A stretch of DNA of 10,809 nucleotides. Source: Candidatus Brocadiaceae bacterium. GTDB taxonomy: Bacteria > Planctomycetota > Brocadiia > SM23-32. Position 1 is the stretch's first letter; each line of letters opens with the position of its first letter. A program made the position numbers and the translations under genes. This document shows positions 1 through 5,335 of the stretch, piece by piece. The notes under the pieces were generated by a model, which saw nothing but the letters and a program-made list of their open reading frames with translations, did not search any database and had not been told where the DNA came from. The stretch lies in NCBI GenBank assembly GCA_003567495.1, contig PWZK01000071.1:1-10809 (forward strand), given 5' to 3'.

Positions 1-58
1 GATTTGCCCGCACCGGCTCATCCTGTGCGCTTGTGGGTGAGACCGGTGCGGGCAAATC
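1..58. repeat. Perfect 16-bp inverted repeat at the window edge
   Basis: Bases 1-16 are the exact reverse complement of 43-58, with a 26-base spacer; weaker pairing continues inward (17-23 with 35-41, one G-T pair). The right arm encodes the Walker A loop of the ABC transporter, so it is real coding sequence. The left arm begins at the first base of the window. It may be a fold-back assembly or amplification artefact, or a true hairpin that happens to lie in the gene. Confidence 0.85.
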
Positions 59-665
59 GACGCTTCTGGACCTGATCCCCAGGTTTTACGATCCGCAGCG
101 GGGCGCCGTCAGAATCGATGGGCGCGACATAAGACAGATAAAGCGTCGAAGCCTTCTCGATCAGATCGCCATTGTGGGCCAGCACCCGTTCCTTTTCAAC
201 CGGAGCGTTGCCGAAAACATACGCTACGGCAAGCGCGACGCAACCGAGGCCGAGGTCGTGGCGGCTGCAAAATCCGCAAATATACACGGCCTTATCGACA
301 GCCTGCCCGATGGATACGATACGCTGGTGGGCGAGGGCGGGGGCAGATTCTCAGGCGGTCAGCGTCAGTGCATCACGATAGCGCGCGCACTTCTTAAGAA
401 CGCCCCCATACTGATACTCGATGAAGCCACCTCAAGCCTCGATAGCGACAGCGAACGCATGGTGCAGGAGGCCATCACCAGGCTGCTTGAGGACAGAACG
501 GTCTTTGTCATCGCACATCGCCTGTCCACGGTCAGATTTGTGGACAAGATAGTGGTGCTTAAGGCCGGGGAAGTGGTCGAGACAGGCACGCACAGCGAGC
601 TTTTAAAGCGAGAGGGGGAGTACGCCCGCTTCCATCGAATACAGTTCGGGCATCCGGGCAGTTAA
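3..665 (+). CDS. ABC exporter ATP-binding domain, MsbA-like, 5'-truncated
   Basis: This is the C-terminal nucleotide-binding domain of a fused ABC exporter; the membrane domain lies before the window. ATP binding and hydrolysis would drive export of a lipid or other hydrophobic substrate across the inner membrane. Counting from the GTG codon at 33 as residue 1, all landmarks are present: Walker A GETGAGKST (2-10), Q-loop with Q50, signature FSGGQ (106-110, F in place of the usual L), Walker B ILILDE (126-131), D-loop SSLD (134-137) and switch histidine H162 in AHRLSTV. The GTG at 33 is an internal valine, not a start: the open frame continues upstream to the window edge and the preceding residues (GSSCALVG) fit the family. 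The lipid A or LPS-type substrate is inferred from the MsbA-like sequence and from UXS and kinase genes next door. It converges with UXS, with 43 bases between the stops and no obvious terminator. Confidence 0.93.
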   Translation, partial: FARTGSSCALVGETGAGKSTLLDLIPRFYDPQRGAVRIDGRDIRQIKRRSLLDQIAIVGQHPFLFNRSVAENIRYGKRDATEAEVVAAAKSANIHGLIDSLPDGYDTLVGEGGGRFSGGQRQCITIARALLKNAPILILDEATSSLDSDSERMVQEAITRLLEDRTVFVIAHRLSTVRFVDKIVVLKAGEVVETGTHSELLKREGEYARFHRIQFGHPGS

Positions 666-676
666 TTGCAGCGGGA

Positions 677-712
677 GTCCATTACGTCCATATTGTCCAT
701 GCCGTCCATCAG
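677..712. repeat. 9-bp-period tandem array, GTCCATnnn x4
   Basis: GTCCAT occurs at 677, 686, 695 and 704, exactly nine bases apart, each followed by a different triplet (TAC, ATT, GCC, CAG). On the minus strand this reads as ATGGAC repeats. The array fills the gap between the convergent ABC transporter and UXS genes, and its last unit supplies the UXS stop codon. A related array in the opposite orientation lies at 2493-2519. Confidence 0.85.
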
Positions 713-1659
713 GCCCGTGGACATTGTCCTGTCCCGTTGGGATGCCCGCCGAAGTATTCGATAGTTCGTTTCAGTCCCTCCTGCAGCGTAACGGACGGTT
801 TCCAGTCCAGTTTTTCTTTTGCGAGCGTGATATCCGGACGGCGCCGCACCGGGTCGTCCTGCGGCAGCGGTTTAAAAACCAGCTCGGAAGATGATCCGGT
901 CAGGTCGATTACTTGTTCGGCCAGTCTTTTAATTGTTATTTCAGCCGGATTGCCGAGATTGACCGGGCCGGTAAAATTTTTCGGGCTTCCCATCAGACGC
1001 ACCAGCCCCTCGACCATGTCGCTCACAAAACAGAAAGAGCGGGTCTGCGTGCCGTCGCCGAAAATCGTTACCGCCTCCCCGCGAAGCGCCTGGATTATGA
1101 AATTAGATACCACTCGCCCGTCTTCCGGGTGCATATTCGGGCCGTAGGTGTTGAATATGCGTGCCACTTTTATATCGAGGCCATGCATGCGGTGGTAGTC
1201 AAAAAAAAGCGTTTCCGCGCAGCGCTTGCCCTCGTCGTAGCATGCCCTCGGCCCGATCGGGCTTACCCTGCCGCAATAGCTCTCGGGCTGCGGGTGCATC
1301 TCCGGGTCGCCGTAAACCTCGCTTGTCGAAGCCTGAAGTATCCTTGCTCCGAGCCGCTTGGCGAGCCCGAGCATGTTTATGGCGCCCTGCACGGACGTTT
1401 TCGTCGTCTGGACGGGGTCAAGCTGATAATGCACGGGGGAGGCGGGACAGGCCAGGTTGTATATTTCATCCACTTCCACGTAGAGCGGGAAGTTTATGTC
1501 GTGTCTTATTATTTCGAAATCCGGATTCCCAAGCAGCTCCCGCACGTTATGTTTGCTGCCGGTGTAGAAATTGTCGGCGCATATCACCTCGCAGCCACCG
1601 GCGATCAGTCTTTTGCAGAGGTGAGAGCCCAGGAATCCGGCGCCGCCCGTGACCAGCAC
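709..1659 (-). CDS. UDP-glucuronate decarboxylase (UDP-xylose synthase)
   Basis: An extended short-chain dehydrogenase of 316 residues, probably converting UDP-glucuronate to UDP-xylose with bound NAD in the cytoplasm, for envelope polysaccharide or LPS. The Rossmann loop GGAGFLG is at residues 5-11, STSEVYG at 111-117, and the catalytic YxxxK pair is Y141/K145 in [10 protein letters not shown], wording typical of UXS rather than of RmlB. RRRPDI near the C-terminus also fits UXS. There is no membrane anchor, so it is the short soluble form. Related sugar-nucleotide epimerases or dehydratases are the main alternative. The start is uncertain. GTG 1659 is the only standard start codon in frame, but it has no Shine-Dalgarno site and puts the Rossmann strand at residue 2, a few residues shorter than usual. 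A well-placed ATG at 1711 is out of frame by one base (see the entry at 1660-1723). It lies in the minus-strand run behind tatD and the kinase. Confidence 0.9.
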   Translation of the reverse strand: MLVTGGAGFLGSHLCKRLIAGGCEVICADNFYTGSKHNVRELLGNPDFEIIRHDINFPLYVEVDEIYNLACPASPVHYQLDPVQTTKTSVQGAINMLGLAKRLGARILQASTSEVYGDPEMHPQPESYCGRVSPIGPRACYDEGKRCAETLFFDYHRMHGLDIKVARIFNTYGPNMHPEDGRVVSNFIIQALRGEAVTIFGDGTQTRSFCFVSDMVEGLVRLMGSPKNFTGPVNLGNPAEITIKRLAEQVIDLTGSSSELVFKPLPQDDPVRRRPDITLAKEKLDWKPSVTLQEGLKRTIEYFGGHPNGTGQCPRA

Positions 1660-1723
1660 GGTTTTTTTACGGAAAGTTTCTTTTGATGGTGTTTGGTTTG
1701 TCAGCTTTCATTACCTCAAAAAA
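1660..1723 (-). other. Likely true 5' end of UXS, disrupted by a one-base frame offset
   Basis: On the minus strand GAGG (1717-1714) and an ATG at 1711 follow the kinase stop by 12 bases, a typical operon junction. That frame reads [14 protein letters not shown] and stops at 1669-1667, next to a run of seven A. Removing one base, for example one T of the TTT at 1675-1673, gives ...[19 protein letters not shown], a natural UXS N-terminus. Either an indel (error or mutation) lies here, or translation starts at the weak GTG 1659. The gap between GAGG and ATG is short, so the ATG itself is not proven. Confidence 0.55.
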
Positions 1724-2488
1724 TCAGTTTTGTTTCAGATGGTCCAGCAGCATTTGTCTGCATAGACGGCGGATATGGGGTGGAGTATCATCGGCGTGCA
1801 TTCGCTCGGCAAATCGTTTGATGTCTCTTCGCCTTTTTAGTCTGTGGACGAGTTTTGACCGGTTCAGCGCGACGGCGTCGAGGTCTATCAGGCATATTTC
1901 ATTCCCTGCTACGAGCACGTTTGAGCGTTTCATGTCGCCGTGTGTAATCCGGTGCGAGTGCATATTTTCAAAGACTTCCCGCATTTTTTTGAGTACGGCG
2001 ACGCACTCATGCCGGGTCCGGCGCCCGTCACAGAGGTAATCGTGCAGCCTGACCCCGGGCACGTATTCGTGTATTATATATGATTTGCGCACCATGGCGT
2101 TTTTGCTTTTTTCCAGCCATCCGACGGGCTGAGGGGTATGGACGCCCGCCTCCGGCAGCAGGTGGCCGTAGAACCACACTCGCCTTGCGCGCGATCCTTT
2201 GAGCATGTAACGGATACCCTTGCGCCATCCGCGCCAGTTGTAGCGTTTTATTACGTAGCTGCGTCCGTGCCTGGTTATTTTAGCCACTTTTGTAGCGCCG
2301 CCGTCTTTCAGGAGCGTGCCTGCGTCCATCAGCGTGTCGATTTGCCATGCGATGCTTTCGAAATCCTCCGGCTTGAAAGTTTCGCTGTCGTAAACGCCAC
2401 GCATACCCTTTCTTCTGAGCACAGCGTCCCTGTCACTTGACAGCCGGGCGCGCAGGTCGTGTTTTATTTGTGTTCGTAAATATGGCAT
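1724..2488 (-). CDS. Small protein kinase-like protein, lipopolysaccharide (Kdo/WaaP-type) kinase family
   Basis: A compact kinase-fold protein of 254 residues, likely cytoplasmic and acting on a sugar such as the Kdo or heptose of the LPS inner core. The candidate ATP-anchoring lysine is K81 in YVIKRYN. The catalytic loop THGDMKRSN has D185 and N190, and the metal-binding aspartate (DFG equivalent) is D202 in CLIDLDAV. HGDMKxxN with LIDLD is characteristic of the WaaP/KdkA-like group, although RIO-like or other small kinases cannot be excluded from motifs. An upstream ATG at 2518 would add ten residues, but that stretch (IASIRSI) is encoded by the 9-bp repeat array at 2493-2519, so the ATG at 2488 is preferred. 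Neither start has a clear ribosome binding site. tatD ends 63 bases upstream of 2488 and the putative UXS ATG is 12 bases downstream of the stop, so the three genes may be cotranscribed. The substrate is inferred, not shown. Confidence 0.8.
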   Translation of the reverse strand: MPYLRTQIKHDLRARLSSDRDAVLRRKGMRGVYDSETFKPEDFESIAWQIDTLMDAGTLLKDGGATKVAKITRHGRSYVIKRYNWRGWRKGIRYMLKGSRARRVWFYGHLLPEAGVHTPQPVGWLEKSKNAMVRKSYIIHEYVPGVRLHDYLCDGRRTRHECVAVLKKMREVFENMHSHRITHGDMKRSNVLVAGNEICLIDLDAVALNRSKLVHRLKRRRDIKRFAERMHADDTPPHIRRLCRQMLLDHLKQN

Positions 2489-2492
2489 TTTT

Positions 2493-2519
2493 ATGGACCG
2501 TATGGACGCTATGAACACG
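2493..2519. repeat. 9-bp-period tandem array, ATGGACnnn x3
   Basis: ATGGAC at 2493 and 2502, then ATGAAC at 2511, each nine bases apart. The core is the same as in the array at 677-712 but in opposite orientation. It sits just upstream of the preferred kinase start and creates a spurious N-terminal extension if ATG 2518 is used. Confidence 0.75.
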
Positions 2520-2551
2520 GCATTTGTTGATTATTACATTGCTTCCAGCGG

Positions 2552-3331
2552 TTAAACATTTTGGGCCAGTACGAGCTTTTCGGCGTTTTGCGTTGTAATT
2601 TCAGCTATGTGCTCCTTTTCAACATCTCGCAGTAGTGCCAAAGTGGACGCCACGTGAGTGATGTATGCCGGTTGGTTTCGTCCGGGTGCAGCGCCGACCG
2701 GGGTTAAGTATGGACTGTCCGTCTCTATAAGCAGCTTTTCATCGGGCACCAATGCAGCGGCCTTTTTTAATTTTTTGTGGCCGGGTTTCGTTATAAGGCC
2801 GCCGAAGGCCACGTGAAAACCCCTTTCCACGTATCCGGAAGCTATCTGCGCCGAACTGTCGAAGCAGTGTCTTATGCCCGCCGGTGGGGGCGAATAATCG
2901 TCGAGTATATTCAGAATTTCTTCGTCTGCGCGCCGCCCGTGTATTATCAGTGGTTTGCCGAGGTCAAGGGCAAGTTCTATATGACGGCGGAAAAATTCCT
3001 TTTGCAGCTTGTGGTCGCTGTAGGTGTGGTGATAATCCAGCCCCGTCTCGCCGATCGCCACGACCCGGGTGCGGCCGGCCAGATCTTTCAGCTGTTCGAT
3101 GGCCGATCCTCCGGCATCTGCACAATGATTGGGATGTATGCCTGCGGTGGCGGTTAAAAGTTCGGGAAAACGCTCGCACAGCTCGAGACAGCGCCGGGTG
3201 GAACCGATGCTTGTGCCCACGCATACTATGTTCACAACACCGGATTCCGTGGCATTTTTCAGCACGGATTCGATATCCGCTTCAAATGCGGGCAGGTCAA
3301 GATGCGCATGGGTGTCTGTGTATGAAGGCAT
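2552..3331 (-). CDS. tatD: TatD family metal-dependent deoxyribonuclease
   Basis: A TIM-barrel metallohydrolase of 259 residues, the usual family length, acting as a cytoplasmic DNA exonuclease/repair nuclease. Metal and active-site residues of the family are present: H8 and H10 in DTHAHLD, GIHPNH at 64-69, E95 in AIGETGLDY, H131 (family IHxR, here IHGRR), H155 in RHCFDSS, and D205 in ETDSPYL. The open frame runs on upstream to 3745, but those 138 codons are read-through of the palindromic repeat array and are not protein. The ATG at 3331 immediately precedes the conserved first strand. A possible GAGG lies 14 bases before it, which is far for a ribosome site. It is the first gene of the minus-strand run tatD-kinase-UXS; tatD is often next to unrelated genes, so the neighbourhood says little about its job. 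Confidence 0.93.
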   Translation of the reverse strand: MPSYTDTHAHLDLPAFEADIESVLKNATESGVVNIVCVGTSIGSTRRCLELCERFPELLTATAGIHPNHCADAGGSAIEQLKDLAGRTRVVAIGETGLDYHHTYSDHKLQKEFFRRHIELALDLGKPLIIHGRRADEEILNILDDYSPPPAGIRHCFDSSAQIASGYVERGFHVAFGGLITKPGHKKLKKAAALVPDEKLLIETDSPYLTPVGAAPGRNQPAYITHVASTLALLRDVEKEHIAEITTQNAEKLVLAQNV

Positions 3332-3429
3332 CAGTATCTTTAAATCCTCGGTGAACCCCGCCGGTTTTCGGGGCTGTATTCGTTTTTTTGTGAGTTGTGA
3401 TTGGACTGATAGGTGCTTAATGTCGCAAC

Positions 3430-3449
3430 ATCGACAACAAATTGTCGAT
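3430..3449. repeat. 8-bp inverted repeat, operator-like
   Basis: ATCGACAA and TTGTCGAT are perfect reverse complements separated by CAAA. The site is about 100 bases upstream of the tatD start and just before the palindromic repeat array. It could be a regulator binding site or an RNA hairpin; no T-run follows on either strand, which argues against a terminator. Confidence 0.6.
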
Positions 3450-3493
3450 ATACGCAAAAAATGGAGTTGTTTGCCGTTGGCGCAGAAACCGCA

Positions 3494-3707
3494 TTGTGGT
3501 GCATGCATCTTGCCTGCTTTTTTACGTGCAGGCTGGAAGCCCGCACCACAAATTTCGAGACCACATTGTGGTGCAGGCATCTTGCCTGCTTTTTTACGTG
3601 CATGCTGGAAGCCCGCACCACATTGTGGTGCGGGCATCTTGCCTGTTTTTTTACGTGCATGCATCTTGCCTGTTTTTTTACGTGCAGGCTGGAAGCCCGC
3701 ACCACAA
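3494..3707. repeat. Three-copy array of a 58-bp interspersed palindromic repeat
   Basis: Units at 3494-3551, 3566-3623 and 3623-3707 begin TTGTGGTGC and end GCACCACA. The outer arms are complementary over 12 bases, perfectly so in the third unit (TGTGGTGCGGGC with GCCCGCACCACA). Inside are the constant blocks CATCTTGCCTG, a T6-T7 run with ACGTGCA, and GGCTGGAAGC. The third unit carries an internal 27-bp duplication (from 3634 and from 3661), giving 85 instead of 58 bases. Translated, the element gives strings such as GAGFQPARKKAGK, a hallmark of false predicted proteins in repeat-rich genomes. It resembles REP/MITE-like extragenic elements, with no transposase here. Confidence 0.92.
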
Positions 3708-3770
3708 ATTTTGCCATAGGCTGCAATATATCGCACCGTCGGCACATGGTGTTTTGTTATTTGCCGGCTT

Positions 3771-3800
3771 CATGATTATAATATACATGATTATAATATA
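3771..3800 (+). promoter_or_regulatory. Perfect 15-bp tandem duplication with twin TATAAT boxes
   Basis: CATGATTATAATATA is repeated exactly at 3771-3785 and 3786-3800, placing TATAAT at 3777 and 3792, 62 and 47 bases before glgA. Each TATAAT is a perfect -10 match, with a TG two bases before it, but no good -35 box is seen at the right distance. It may be the glgA promoter in duplicate or an AT-rich binding site. Confidence 0.5.
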
Positions 3801-3843
3801 ACAGTTGGCGATAAAAAGAAAGTGAATCTATCGGGGGCAGGCA

Positions 3844-5319
3844 ATGCATATAGTTACTATCAGTAGTGAGGTCGCTCCTTTTTCAAAAACAGGCGGGCTT
3901 GGCGATGTTGCGGGCGCTTTGCCGGTCGCTTATGAAAAGGCGGGCCATCAATCCACCGTAATTACGCCCCTGTACCGACAGGTAAGGGAGAGCGCCGGGA
4001 GAGTTGGGCTGAAACTGGAGGACGCCGGAGAGGGTATCTTGAGGGTGCCAATGAACGACGGGGAAGAAGTTGCCGGGCTGGTAAAGGGGCGGCTGCCGGG
4101 CTCGGACGTGACCGTGTATTTTTTGGAAAACGACTATTTTTTCGATCGATCTGGTCTGTATGTGGACCCGAAGACGGGTGAGGATTATCGTGATAACAGC
4201 GAACGTTTTATTTTTCTGAGCAGAGGCGCCGTTGCCGCATATATGCAGCTCGGGCTTGAGGCCGACGTGCTGCATTCCCATGACTGGCAGGCCGGGCTTG
4301 TGCCAGCGTATCACAAACATTTATACGCGGAGGAGTTTGCCGGTGTTATTTCGGTTTTTACGGTGCATAATATCGCCTTCCCGGGGATTTTCGCTCGCTG
4401 GGACATGCGCTTTACCGGCCTGCCGCATGAGCTGTTTAACTGGCACCAGCTCGAGTTTTTCGGAAACCTGTGTCTGCTCAAAGCCGGGCTGGTGAACGCC
4501 GACGGCATCACTACCGTCAGCAAGCAGTATGCACGCGAGATTCAGACCGAGGCTTTCGGGATGAAAATGGAAGGGATCATTCGCGAGCGCAGCGACGACC
4601 TGCGCGGCATAGTCAACGGTGTTGATTATGCGGTCTGGAATCCGGAGACCGACGAGATGATACCTGCGAATTTTTCCGCTGAAGATCCCGGCGGCAAAAG
4701 CCTTTGCAAGGCTGAACTGCAGAAGCGTTTCGCTCTGCCGGTTGAAGATGAAACGCCCCTTGTAGGTATGATAGGCCGCCTCGTCCATCAGAAAGGTTAC
4801 GATCTCGTGTTGGAGCAGCTCGAAGGAATCATGAAAAGTGGTTTGCAGATGGTGCTTCTGGGCGAGGGCGATCCGCAGTTGCGGAAAAAGCTTGCCCGGG
4901 CTGCCGGCAAATATCCCGAAAAATTCGCCGTGAAAGTGGATTTCGACGAGAAGACGGCACATCTTATCGAAGCAGGCGCTGACATGTTCCTCATGCCCAG
5001 CAGATACGAGCCGTGCGGGCTGAATCAGCTTTTCAGCATGAAATACGGCACGGTGCCGCTTGTGTCCGATACCGGCGGGCTTGCCGATACTGTCAAAGGT
5101 TATGCGAATCACGGTGAAAAGGCTACGGGGTTTGTTTTTAAACCCGACAGTGCTAAGGACATGGTGGAAGCATTGAACAAGGCGCTGAATGTCTATAATA
5201 AAAACTCAGATATGTGGCGGCGGATGATGCAAAACGGTATGAGGGAGGACTGGTCGTGGGACAGGAGCGCGAGCGAATATCTGGATTTTTTCCGGGAAAA
5301 ATTACAGATGGTTCCATAA
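3844..5319 (+). CDS. glgA: Glycogen synthase, ADP-glucose type (GT5)
   Basis: Transfers glucose from ADP-glucose to the non-reducing end of an alpha-1,4-glucan in the cytoplasm. At 491 residues it is normal bacterial GlgA length and complete. The N-terminal domain has the ADP-glucose loop KTGGLGDV (15-22) and HSHDWQAG (144-151). The C-terminal domain has GRLVHQKG (311-318) and the nucleotide-sugar site PSRYEPCGLNQL (385-396) with the conserved E389, followed by DTGGLADTV (409-417). The start ATG follows a G-rich stretch (3833-3837) rather than a strong Shine-Dalgarno site, and the conserved N-terminus fixes it. It is the first gene of a plus-strand series; the kinase gene follows after 16 bases, so the two are very probably one transcript. 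glgC, supplier of its substrate, is 4 kb downstream in the same direction. Confidence 0.96.
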   Translation: MHIVTISSEVAPFSKTGGLGDVAGALPVAYEKAGHQSTVITPLYRQVRESAGRVGLKLEDAGEGILRVPMNDGEEVAGLVKGRLPGSDVTVYFLENDYFFDRSGLYVDPKTGEDYRDNSERFIFLSRGAVAAYMQLGLEADVLHSHDWQAGLVPAYHKHLYAEEFAGVISVFTVHNIAFPGIFARWDMRFTGLPHELFNWHQLEFFGNLCLLKAGLVNADGITTVSKQYAREIQTEAFGMKMEGIIRERSDDLRGIVNGVDYAVWNPETDEMIPANFSAEDPGGKSLCKAELQKRFALPVEDETPLVGMIGRLVHQKGYDLVLEQLEGIMKSGLQMVLLGEGDPQLRKKLARAAGKYPEKFAVKVDFDEKTAHLIEAGADMFLMPSRYEPCGLNQLFSMKYGTVPLVSDTGGLADTVKGYANHGEKATGFVFKPDSAKDMVEALNKALNVYNKNSDMWRRMMQNGMREDWSWDRSASEYLDFFREKLQMVP

Positions 5320-5335
5320 ATACGAGGCACCGTCA

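Larger units (their letters stand above)
3332..3843. other. 512-bp divergent intergenic region without genes
   Basis: It separates tatD (leftward) from glgA (rightward). It holds a GC-rich hairpin CCCCG/CGGGG at 3356-3373 followed on the plus strand by a T7 run (3382-3388), an 8+8 palindrome (3430-3449), the 58-bp repeat array (3494-3707) and a 15-bp AT-rich duplication (3771-3800). Several frames of 60-130 codons stay open through the repeats on both strands; they have no independent support and repeat the same peptide, so none is called. Confidence 0.8.

Noticed and set aside
719..729. GGAC-ATT-GTCC inverted repeat near the end of UXS
   Set aside because: Only four-base arms within coding sequence; expected by chance.
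913..1686. 257-codon plus-strand frame opposite UXS
   Set aside because: Antisense to a clearly conserved enzyme; its peptide has no recognisable motif and it starts inside UXS.
3356..3388. Rho-independent terminator (CCCCG/CGGGG then T7) on the plus strand
   Set aside because: Five-base stem, T-run nine bases away, and no plus-strand gene upstream to terminate.
3494..3707. CRISPR array
   Set aside because: Units are internally palindromic, nearly abutting, with a 14-base spacer once and none the next time; there are no regular unique spacers and no cas genes.
3332..3745. Upstream extension of TatD by 138 codons to an ATG at 3745
   Set aside because: The extra residues translate the palindromic repeat (GAGFQPARKK units repeated); TatD proteins start just before DTHAHLD.
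3413..3801. Open frames of 119-135 codons on both strands through the repeat array
   Set aside because: Repetitive, present in several frames at once, with no ribosome sites or recognisable domain; they result from repeat composition.
4321..5112. 263-codon minus-strand frame opposite glgA
   Set aside because: Shadow of glgA; GC-rich codon structure keeps the complementary frame open and no family is recognisable.
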